DNA from: Marisa cornuarietis
Taxonomy: Eukaryota > Mollusca > Gastropoda > Architaenioglossa > Ampullariidae
Direction of reading: 5' to 3'
DNA length: 64,000 nt
Assembly: GCA_004794655.1 (NCBI GenBank)
Contig: SMMW01000585.1
Location: 9,237,501-9,301,500 of the forward strand
Made by a program: the position numbers and the translations under genes. Shown one piece after another: positions 25,882 through 35,000 of the stretch (position 1 is the first letter of the stretch; every line of letters begins with the position of its first letter). Below the pieces are notes generated by a model. It saw only the letters and a list, made by a program, of their open reading frames with translations. It searched no databases and was not told the DNA's origin.

Positions 25882-26071
25882 CGTGCGAGAGAGGGAAATT
25901 GAAAAGCTGTTCATAATTTTAAGCTTAGAAAAGCGCTTAGAACCTACTTTATTATCAAAAAGACATTCTATATTAATCTTCAATGATGATTTTTATTAGA
26001 AAGCTGTATACTCACTCGCTCATAGCCGTGCCAAGCATAAGGATGATCAAAGCAGTGACGGACAAAGCCAT
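20808..26071 (-). CDS. Mini-CREC-like ER/secretory EF-hand protein, paralogue B (5 exons, 161 aa, ends HDEF)
   Basis: Exons, 5' to 3' on minus: 26071-26016, 24864-24701, 22125-21961, 21400-21354, 20861-20808; total 486 nt, all GT-AG. Exon 1 encodes a signal peptide (MALSVTALIILMLGTAMS). Exon 2 begins (E)LHSSN and holds EF-hand 1, loop DLDKNNKVELSE. Exon 3 has KPEELRAILKLSKERV and EF-hand 2, loop DENEDHLLDKWE. EF-hand 3, loop DINGNKAITFSE, is completed across the exon 3/4 junction. Exon 5 ends EEEFVKHDEF. HDEF is the ER-retrieval ending I know from calumenin, so an ER-luminal Ca2+-binding role is inferred. CREC proteins usually have about 315 aa and 6-7 EF-hands, so this one is half-size. Function and orthology are not established. 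Intron 2 carries a LINE fragment and a MITE that touches the exon 3 acceptor. Confidence 0.82.
21826..21895 (-). repeat. tRNA-like SINE remnant beside exon 3 of paralogue B
   Basis: On minus, GGGTTCAAATCTCGCTTCC resembles a B box, with GGCACGTGGAACGATCGAC upstream as a possible A-box region. It lies about 65 bases from the exon 3 donor. Paralogue A has a SINE at the equivalent place (33972-34110). Confidence 0.45.
22122..22380. mobile_element. Palindromic MITE abutting the exon 3 splice acceptor of paralogue B
   Basis: Left arm ACACCTGGAGCCGTAGTTAT..GCGAGAGTAA..CCCCAGAGCAACATGGGAACTC..AAGACTCTTGTTTC. The right arm is its imperfect inverse: GAAACAAGACTCTTG..CCCACTGCTGCC..GGGGCAACGCC..TTACCCTCGCTGTATAA. 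The same family sits at about 29330-29640. The right edge is approximate and the target duplication unclear. Confidence 0.7.
22687..22752 (+). repeat. (GAA)/(CAA) low-complexity repeat
   Basis: Interspersed AGAAGAAC units. Confidence 0.9.
23199..23284 (+). repeat. (GT)n microsatellite
   Basis: GT run interrupted once by GAGTGAGAGA. Confidence 0.95.
23300..23990 (-). mobile_element. Degraded CR1/L2-type LINE fragment (reverse transcriptase C-half)
   Basis: Minus-strand frames, with stops and shifts, give in order: SLEHPVYFVHKTTSIM, SYVDDVHLYS (a variant of the RT Y-x-D-D motif), DPLSLCCQSCI, KLNGHQIEAFFC, VNYKLRKISAI, then SGCPSYLI, VLKTWKRDH, IQYKVVFIS. This is the order seen in CR1/L2-like RTs after motif B. 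It lies in intron 2 of paralogue B, same strand, and is non-functional. Confidence 0.8.
24880..24941 (+). repeat. (GAT)n microsatellite
   Basis: About 20 GAT units, starting 15 bases upstream (on minus) of the exon 2 start of paralogue B. The array therefore sits in the acceptor region of intron 1. Confidence 0.97.
25024..25081 (+). repeat. (GT)n microsatellite
   Basis: About 28 GT dimers. Confidence 0.97.
25830..25882 (+). repeat. (GT)n-(GA)n compound microsatellite
   Basis: About 16 GT dimers followed by about 10 GA dimers. Confidence 0.95.
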
Positions 26072-26470
26072 GTTGTCTTTGCTGTCGACGCAGTGCAGCA
26101 GCGGAACAGACTGTCTGCACAGAAAGTAGAATTTGTTTGTCAGTCCACGATCATTTCGGGAAAGCGTGAAAATTATTCTTGTTACAATTTGAGTGTTTGG
26201 TCAGTAGGAAGTTTTCATTAGAGACTCTTTTCAGGCAGAAGTTCATCAAGCAAGATGTATGGTGTACAACTTATGACCTGCAGGTACGTGTGAAGAGGTG
26301 AGTGACCACCTACAAGTTTGCAAACAGTTTGCAAAAGCACACTTCCACGTAAAACAAACGTATCTAGGCTTCCAGGTATAAGAGACTGATTGGGTTGTTG
26401 GCAGCAACAGCTTGGAAACTTTGTTCTGGTTTAAATTTCATGCACAGGGTTACACAGACTGTGTGGAAGC
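26072..26470 (-). promoter_or_regulatory. Conserved upstream block of paralogue B (shared with A)
   Basis: The 400 bases before the start codon align with 36915-37320 in front of paralogue A. The best-kept landmarks (plus sense) are TAGGCTTCCAGGTATAAGAG..ATTGGG (26365-26394), TGCAGGTACGTGTGAA, TTTGCAAAAGCACA and CTGGTTTAAATTTCA. On minus, CCCAATCAG (CCAAT-like) precedes CTTATACCTGGAAGCC by about ten bases. This may be the core promoter. Confidence 0.6.
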
Positions 26471-26739
26471 GATGGGGGTGGGGGCGGAGGAGAAGAAGGG
26501 TAGTGTTGACCAGGTTATCTGTGACTTGATTGCCTACGAACTAATTATCCATGCACGGACAGAGTTCAAAATAGTAATGTTTGTGTGAATCACGAGAACG
26601 GAAGAGGTTGGGGAGGGTATTTACCAAGATTTGGGGAAATATAGTATTTTGCTTTGTCTACAGTATTATCCAATGATTAGAAAATAGTACCGGGCTAATC
26701 ATTTAAACACGCGATCTCCTGTTTTATCCAATGGAACTC

Positions 26740-27109
26740 CCTTCCTTTCCACATCCACCACCTTCCTACAATTGAATCCTTCAAATCTGCACTGAAAGCT
26801 CACCTCTTCCTTGAGCATTACTCCTAACACAGTCCACAATGCTAGTCCTTCTTACCCTCCCCCTTGTGCTCTTGCTACTTGTCTACCATCTTTCTCTGTA
26901 GAATCACTATATTCTCTGTTCCTGTTACTTAATCCCTTTTTGTGTTTTCTATCTTTGTTTTCTGTTTGTCGTCAGTACTGTCGTTTATTCTTCCGTCCCT
27001 TGTGTTCTATCCATTTTGTCCATGTTTCTTCCTCGTTTTAAGCGCCGAGCATGCTCTCTATGAGCGTGAATATGCGCTATAAATATTTTCATTATTATTA
27101 TTATTATTA
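26740..27109 (+). mobile_element. 3' end of a CR1/L2-like LINE
   Basis: A plus-strand frame reads LPSFPHPPPSYN-like ORF end with IESFKSALKAHLFLEHYS then stop, the usual final residues of CR1/L2 ORF2. The 3' UTR ends GCGCTATAAATATTTTC followed by (ATT)n, a typical 3' tail of such elements. Confidence 0.75.
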
Positions 27110-28250
27110 TGCCTTGCTTCCTTTCTCTTTTGATTATCCTGTTTGCCTTTTTCATTACAGTTTGATTTCCACCTGTTGGCCCTGCTGCATGGTGCATTAG
27201 CTACCACTAGAGTTACTTCCATTTCCTTCGAGAGTATTAATGGACGCTCAGTTCCTGAAAGCAACGTAGCAAGCTCGGCCGGTGGAAAGGTACCCATGCC
27301 TTGCCTATGCATCCTTTCATGGCCACGGGTAGCTAGTGATCACAGAACGTTACTGGCTGCTTGGACATTACGTTTCACCAGGTCACGGAACTCATGTGGG
27401 AGAATGAGTGTGAGCAAGTCCTCAAGATAGCTTCCTTCATCGTCAGTTGGCTGTGTGATGTCAATCAGCTAAAAAGTCTGAGTGAAACCTGTCTATTCTT
27501 TCTCTTATGGTCTCGGCGTTTGAAAGACTTCATAGGGATTCCTAGCGGTAAAACTTTCTATGACTACATGTGAGGTCAGAGAGAGAGAGAGAGAGAGAGT
27601 GTGTGTTCGTCCGTCTGGTGGTTAGGCCAGCTATATTCGATCTACAACAGTCTGTTCTTGTCATTTAATTTATTCTCTTATTTCTCTAAATAAATTACTT
27701 CGGTGTTGCCATATTTTTGTGTTCCGTCACGGTCCTGTGACTCGACAGAGCTGTTCTGCTCCTCTGGTGAATGCAACGCGTTGTGAGCGTTTGACGAAAA
27801 CGTTTCTTCGCCCAGAGGAAAACTAGATACAGGGACTCACTCCCTGATTAACCAGCTGACCCACGGGACTTTCCGTCTCACGATGAATTCTGGATGGTGT
27901 CACCTGGTGTTCTGACTTGTTAGTATAATCAGTAGAATATCAGTTTATGGCATATAACGGATGTATATAGAACTTATAAGCATTTCGTAATGAACATCGA
28001 CCCGTTCTGTCAAACATTCGATTATTTCTAAGAAAACAAATCAGCTTTGATCGATCTTGAAAGGCATGAGCATATAAGAGGCAAATGATATAATGGTTAG
28101 TTCTTGATTGGATCTGACTGTGCTGGCCTAGGAACTGGAGAACACTTTGCATAAAACGTCTGCATGTGTCTTAATATTCTTTGAAAAATAAAAATATCTC
28201 ATACAACATCCTAAAGAAAATGAGCACAACTGCTTTTATAATTTAGTTTC
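27110..28250. other. Intergenic, nothing recognised
   Basis: Open frames near 27.14-27.43 kb show no known domain. A short GA run lies at 27580-27598. Confidence 0.35.
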
Positions 28251-28284
28251 TCTTTCTCTCATATATTTATATATATATATATAT

Positions 28285-28378
<94 letters not shown>
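28285..28378 (+). repeat. (AT)n-(AC)n microsatellite
   Basis: About 47 AC dimers preceded by a short AT run. Confidence 0.97.
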
Positions 28379-28380
<2 letters not shown>

Positions 28381-28879
28381 TACCATTTAAAATATAATGT
28401 CTTTTTGGTTGATTAGTGCGATGATACACACAAACCTCACAATCAAACAAACCCAAGACTCCAAACAAAAGCTCCCTTCAATTCTTCATTTTAAGAAGGG
28501 TGATTTGTGTGTGTGTGTGTGTGCGCGCGCGAGTAGATGCACACGAGCTCTAACATGTCATTCACTTCTCTTGCGTATGTGCAATGGCAGAAAGGTTCTC
28601 TTCCACTCGCTTTCTCCACAAACTTCCATTCCATCAGTATCCATATCCCCATAAAAAATGAAGGCTGTCTAATATAACAGGGACTAGACTTTATTTATAA
28701 CTTCTTCTTAACAAGATTGTGTGCATTATTTTTTTTAATCTCCCGCTTTTACAAATTTCAACATTCGATCCATCACCCCATTTCTCCTTGTCATTAAAGC
28801 CCGACTGGAAGATTCCGATTTTACAGGTGATGTCGCTCTGTTTTAAGACACTTAAAAAAAATCTTCAAAAGGACAGGAA

Positions 28880-29832
28880 AGGTGGCAAGAAGTGTGGGGT
28901 TTAAGATCCACACTGACAAGACCAACCCGATAAAAGTCAGGAACAAAAGCACAACAAAAACAAAGATACGCGGTAAGGAGTAGGAAGAAGTGCAGAGCTT
29001 CAAGTATCTTGGCAGTTACATTGCAGCTTTCAGCAATATCAAAAAGGAAATCTCTACCAGAATAAGTCTTGCAGCACAAGCTGCAAAATGTCTTGAGATG
29101 ACCAGGCTTGCAGACCATTTCTAAACTGAAAATATACAAATCAATGTGCCCACAGTTCTCTGAAATACATCGAAACCTGGAGAACCAATAAAAAGATCGA
29201 GAATTCTCAGAATTCATTGGAAATAGTGAGTCACGAGCAAAGAAATTAGCAGACGCACAGGCATCAACATCATCGTGGAGGATGTGAAACAGAGACGCTG
29301 GAGGTAGTTGGGCCATGCCCTGCAGATGTAAAACACCTGGGGCGGTAGTTATGAAACGAAGGTAAACCTTTGCCCTGAGGCAACATGGGGAACTCAAGGC
29401 CAAGCGGCTTGTTTCCAAAACTGTAAATAATGTCCAGACCCCGCAGTTGTTGTTTTACCCGTAGATCCGTAGTTATAATGCGGTGGCAACTGTTGCCTAG
29501 GGGTCAAGAAACATATTGTAGTGTCGCATGGTCTGGACATGGTTTTATAATTTCGGAAACAAGACGCTTTTCTTTGAGTTCCCCATTTTGCCTCGAGGAA
29601 AAGACTTACTGTCGCTTCTTAACTACGGACACAGGCGTTCACACGCTGCCCTCAGATGGGCTCCACCAGGACGAAGGAAGAGAGGCTGGCTGCTGGGTAC
29701 GTGGTGACGAACTGTCGAAGATGAGATGGAAGCGGCGGGCAAGATCGGGAACGAGGTCAGCTGCTCGCCCTGGACCGAGATGGCTGGAAAAGATTCGTCG
29801 GCGCCTTATGCTCCAGTCGGAACAAAGATGAT
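28880..29832 (+). mobile_element. Degraded APE-type LINE 3' fragment, split by a MITE
   Basis: Plus-strand frames give VGFKIHTDKTN, EEVQSFKYLGSYIA, ISTRISLAAQAAKCL and GHALQM. After the MITE (about 29330-29640) follow AALRWAPPGRRKRGW, LGTW, VEDEMEAAGK and a stop near 29832. This is the C-terminal part of an RTE/Nimb-like ORF2 with several stops. The join across the MITE restores the usual order GHALQM...ALRW. Confidence 0.78.
29330..29640. mobile_element. Palindromic MITE inserted in the LINE fragment
   Basis: Left arm ACACCTGGGGCGGTAGTTAT..CAACATGGGGAACTCAAGG..GGCTTGTTTCC. Right arm GGAAACAAGACGC..TTGAGTTCCCCATTTTGCC..AACTACGGACACAGGCGTT is its inverse over roughly 75 bases per arm. Same family as 22122-22380. 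Confidence 0.75.
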
Positions 29833-30111
29833 TAACTAACTAAACTAACCAGGATGACAATAGAACGGATTATTCTGGAAACCATGTGAAGAGTGTTTTT
29901 TAATGGGCATCGATGCACAAATATTCCGTGGTGGATATACACATCAGTCAATGATGCGGATGCTGGCAACAACGACTACCGCTACAGCTGCAGCAGATGC
30001 TGCTAATTCGTAATCAAAACGAGTGAGAGAGAGAGAGAGCAAGGTTATGAAGGACACGAAAGTTCTCGATGTCGGAGACAGTACGGCAGCATGGTGAGGC
30101 AGGTGCAGCAG

Positions 30112-30208
30112 CTAGAACTCCTCGTGCTCCACGTAGCTATCTGCTGTTTCACCTTCGTGAGTAAACTGAAACATTCACAACAGCCATGACATGACACTGC
30201 GCACGCGC

Positions 30209-30279
<71 letters not shown>

Positions 30280-31960
30280 TGGGAAAATTAGTAGGGAAGT
30301 AAATAGTGGAGTCAGAAGGAAAATGGTGTGTGTTGGGATCTGTAAGATTAGTAATCATTACAAGATTAGTAGTCATTAGAAGATAAGAAATCATTAGACG
30401 ATTAGCAGTCATTAGAAGTAAGCGGATAGATGCAACAAAAGTACAAAATCATCCACTGAACAAACAAACAAATAAACAAACAAGATAGCAGGATGCAGAG
30501 AAATAACACACCAATACAAGATAAATCAGGATGAAAAAAACAAGAAATTAGAAATCACAACTGGTTTAACTTGAACATTTTAAGAGCAGATGTTAGATTT
30601 TGTTGTTGTTGAGTACTGAGTATAAAGGGATGTTTCTAGTGATGATTAAATACCTCTATAACCTCAACTGGCTCTTTGACTCACAATAATGGAAGCTATA
30701 AACATCACACAGACAAATAATGACAAATGATAGGACTTCATATAACATATTGATAATCCATACAAAGCATCAGACCTATGTGCCCTTTACGATGACCATC
30801 CTGCAAACACAGGGAAAACCCTCTAATCTTCTGTATAGATATGTCTCATCAGTTGCAGACGAAACGAATCTAAATTTTTATTTCTATGATAATTCAGAAA
30901 TTATGCCGGGATTTCCAAATTGGAGAGCAGTGGTCGCCAAACGAAAATATGTAAAAGAGCGTCCTACTGAAGCAAAAGTAATTTCCTCAATTGCACTGTT
31001 TTCTTTTAGTATATTTGATTACAACAGGATACAATGAATATTCTCAACGACACTGAAGTTGTATATAAAATTAATCAGATATAAAAATCTTTCTTGTTAT
31101 TAATGCAATGACGTCTTTCCTTTATTGCTACTTATTACCAGCAGAAGTCTTAGGTTTGCATAAATTTTTCAGCATGTTAATTTTTAGGTTCAGTCTCATT
31201 CAATATTCTTCTTTCAGTAACAAAGCCCTTTCTAGCAATGCACTCTAAAATGTTTTCACTTTTACCGAGCTTTGATGGGAAGAGGAGTCATTATGTGTCT
31301 CACTATCTACTGTATTAATTATTTTTTACGTTGTACGGTTGTAGAGATTGACTGCATTTCTTCTACACATCAAAGTGATTACCAAAACATTACTAACTAT
31401 ATACTTAAACTTTGTCTGACACATTCTGCATTGCATCTTAATTATGGCTTTCAATTACTGCTCTCGCTTCAACTTGTCTTCACCTGATATACCCGACTTT
31501 GCTTTGAGACAGGGTGGCTGTAGACGTGCCCCTAGCTTTCCCCCTTTTTTGTCCCTCCCTCCCTGCACCCACTGTCACTTCCATTTGTCGACTCCCTGAA
31601 CCTTCTGTTCACCAGCTTTCGATTTCGCCAAAGGTGATGGAAACGGATGCTCAGTCGTTACAATTTCAAAATATTTATAGATCCTGCCTCATGACAGTCC
31701 CTTCTCATTTTTTTAAACCCTCGCGGACTTATCATCAGGTCGCAGTTGCTAGGGGTAAATTTCGTCAGTTTCCTGCGGCAACATTTAAAGCTAGTTAACA
31801 TATAACAGTCCATTTGAAATAAAAAACATAAGCCAAATATCATAATAAGAAAAGAAAGAAATGAAAACTTTAACAAAAATTTCCTATCGTTTGGCCATAT
31901 CTATCTTAAAAAAAAACATACAGGAAAAAAATCAACTTATGCAAACAAATCCGAGATACT

Positions 31961-32057
<97 letters not shown>

Positions 32058-35000
32058 CAACGCACCTTTCTAGGAAGACGCAGCCTTCACTCCTTAGTCG
32101 AACTGACCCTAGTCGATACGACCCTAGTCTAAACGACCGTTAGTTGAACTGACCCTAGTCGAAACGACCGTTAGTCGAACTGACCCTAGTCTAAACGACC
32201 GTTAGTCGAACTGACCCTAGTCGAAACGACCGTTAGTCGAACTGACCCTAGTCGAAACGACCGTTAGTCGAACTGACCCTAGTCGAAACGACCGTTAGTC
32301 GAACTGACCCTAGTCGAAACGACCCTAGTCGAACTGACCCTAGTCGAATCGACCGGTTACCTTGGCCATAGTCGTAAATACTTCAATACTGAGGATTTGT
32401 CGTAATGACTATAAGGGCATCCCGTAGGGTTAAATAGGTCTGAGGTATATATTTTACCTCCATGATAGACTCCTTAAACTCGGCAAATGTTATGATTTCA
32501 TCATCTGAAACAGTAAATGCACCTCCTGCATGACAATTGTCTAATAATTTCCTAACAACATAGTAAACTGGCAATGCATAAATAAAAACAAGCCACGAAT
32601 AGACATGATAAAACAAACTAACATAGGAATGAACAAAATAGTCAGCAAGACCGACAAATTACAGATAAAACACCAGATTGGCCAGGGCAAGAACATGGAT
32701 AATGATCATAGATGCTCTGATAGATCCTAAAAATCATACTCATAGAGAGATGATTCGCTTCCAAAATTAGCTGAGTGTCGAAGAGAACATTCAGCAATAG
32801 CACATTGTTCTGGTCTGTTTCCTTTTACCGAGGATTGCGTCTGTTTTCTTCGAATTCAGCTCACGCAGACCACACTATGTTTAGAAATTATACCTAAGAG
32901 AAGAGCATGATTAATATGATAGTTCTCGTGCCTCTTTGTCATAAAATACCACCGGAATATGTTTTTGTGGTACTTTCTGTTCTATTTCCAGCGATTTTCG
33001 GTGAGCGCTCATGTTGTCCTTTAACAACAGGTATTATGCTGTTTTGCATAAAATATTTTACTTATTCTATAGGCTCATTATAGGATCCAAGAAACAGAGC
33101 AATAACATTAGCAAACAAGACGAAGGATCGAGGTTCTTTTAACTCTGTGTAAAGGTGCATACCACGTAGACCTTTTGAGTGGATTTCTTGTGTGAACAAT
33201 GAGAACTACAAATTCCACTTGTTTAAACACATGGGACATTCAAAGTAATCTGTCAGGTCACCTGCCAACCCAACCTTACATTTTTTTTAATCATAATACA
33301 CAATCTCAATCGCGACGATTAATTTACCTTAGATCCCATTTATGCAACACACTCACTTGTAATAAAGTCAAACACTTTATTAAAATGAAAGTGATGCACA
33401 ACTTGTTGTGATCTTGGAGCTGCTATTATACACCTGAGACTAACATAAAGATATAATCTACTGTACTGTGACCGTTTCTGAAACAAGCCTAATTTTCACC
33501 AACAGTAACATTCTGCTCAATCCACACAGGAATTCTTTGGTTTGACAAAAAATAGAAATCTAAAGCACGTTTAAAAAAATTTTCTATGGTTATCTCTAGC
33601 TCCTTTTTATGTAGTGGTTGACTAACTGCCCCTATCCATGCATCAGGAAAATTACCATTATCAAAGAGAAAATTAAAATAGTAAAGACATAAGAAATGTG
33701 TTAATTTGTGCAACAAATGTTTAAAGAGTTCTCCAATAAATGTATCAGGTCCGGGTAAATTAATATCTTCTAATGATGTAATTGCTTTATGATTCTCTAT
33801 CCCATAATAGGACTGTCCAGCCAATCACTATCGTAATACTGTAGTTGTCGTAATGATTTTTGCACGGACCAATTATATACGGTAAGTTTGAAAAATAGGT
33901 ATGCAACATCTGTTCTGATATAGCCTATTTCAGGTTAGCTGTTGATGCTTTACAGTAACAGAAGCGATATCAGGGCAGCCTAATGCAGCCTTATAAACAA
34001 GTGCCACAGCCAGAGAGAAAAGTGTGCGAGAGGCGAGATCCGAACCTTCAGCCAACGATCTTTACTGTATTAGTGACAAGCGCTTTGCTGTTGTGCTACA
34101 AGAGAGCTGTTGTCTACCTACTGTTGATGTCTATAGCTTGGAAGATGGAGGTTATCTCTGACTTGTCTAGAAGATGGTCGTCGTTAACGTCAAACAATCC
34201 GAAGACGATTTCCACGCGCTTCTCGCTCAACTTCAGTGCTGCTCTTAGTTCCTCCGGCTTCACCGAGGCAGCTTCAGATTCGCCACCTGTTGTGATAATA
34301 CAGTGCCATCATCCTCGCTTTTACTGCAGTCTGTTCAAAAGTAAGTTTTAACGGCGACGTTTTTACCTGTTGATCTGGATAACACTAGTTTGGGATATTC
34401 TGTTATGTTTAAGCAATACTTTAAAATACATATCACACGGAACATGAATAATAATAGTAATAATGTACACTTGTATAGGGCTTTATCACAACATAAGGGT
34501 CATCCTCTGAGCCGATCAAGTACATGAACAATGTGAACGGTAGAAAATGATAAATTTGAAAAAAAAGTTGTTAAAGAAAAATGACAAAAATAAATGCAAT
34601 ACAGACTGAATCCTAATAACGTCAAAATACAGACAGTTAAGCCGAGTGCAAGACGTTCGTTACTACTACAGATATTGTAGAAAAAAGGGCGGGGTAAATT
34701 ACCTAGTGCATTTAGAAACTCTTTCATTTCAACTTTGTCGTTATTGTCGTAGTCCAAGAAGTTAAAAAAGCGTCGCAGCTTGTTGTCTAGAATGTTTTCA
34801 CTTCTTCGCCATTGTGTGGCTTCGTATGTCGAAGTCGACAAGTTTGAAGAGTGCAATCTGTTTATAACAGTAAATACACACAAAAATGAAAATACATAAA
34901 TGCAGGAACACACAAGCGCGAATGCGTGCACGTCCCCCCCCCTCCAACACAAAGTTTATCAGACAACCACCACAAACACAAAGTAAATTTCAGGCCCCGA

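Noticed and set aside
32093..32353. CRISPR-like array
   Set aside because: Repeats are contiguous without unique spacers and the DNA is eukaryotic; it is a minisatellite.
32383..32616. 77-codon minus frame read as a complete small protein
   Set aside because: Only 47 bases of it are exon 4 of paralogue A. The acceptor TGTTTCAG and donor GTAAAA inside it, plus an exact match in paralogue B, give the EF-hand only when spliced.
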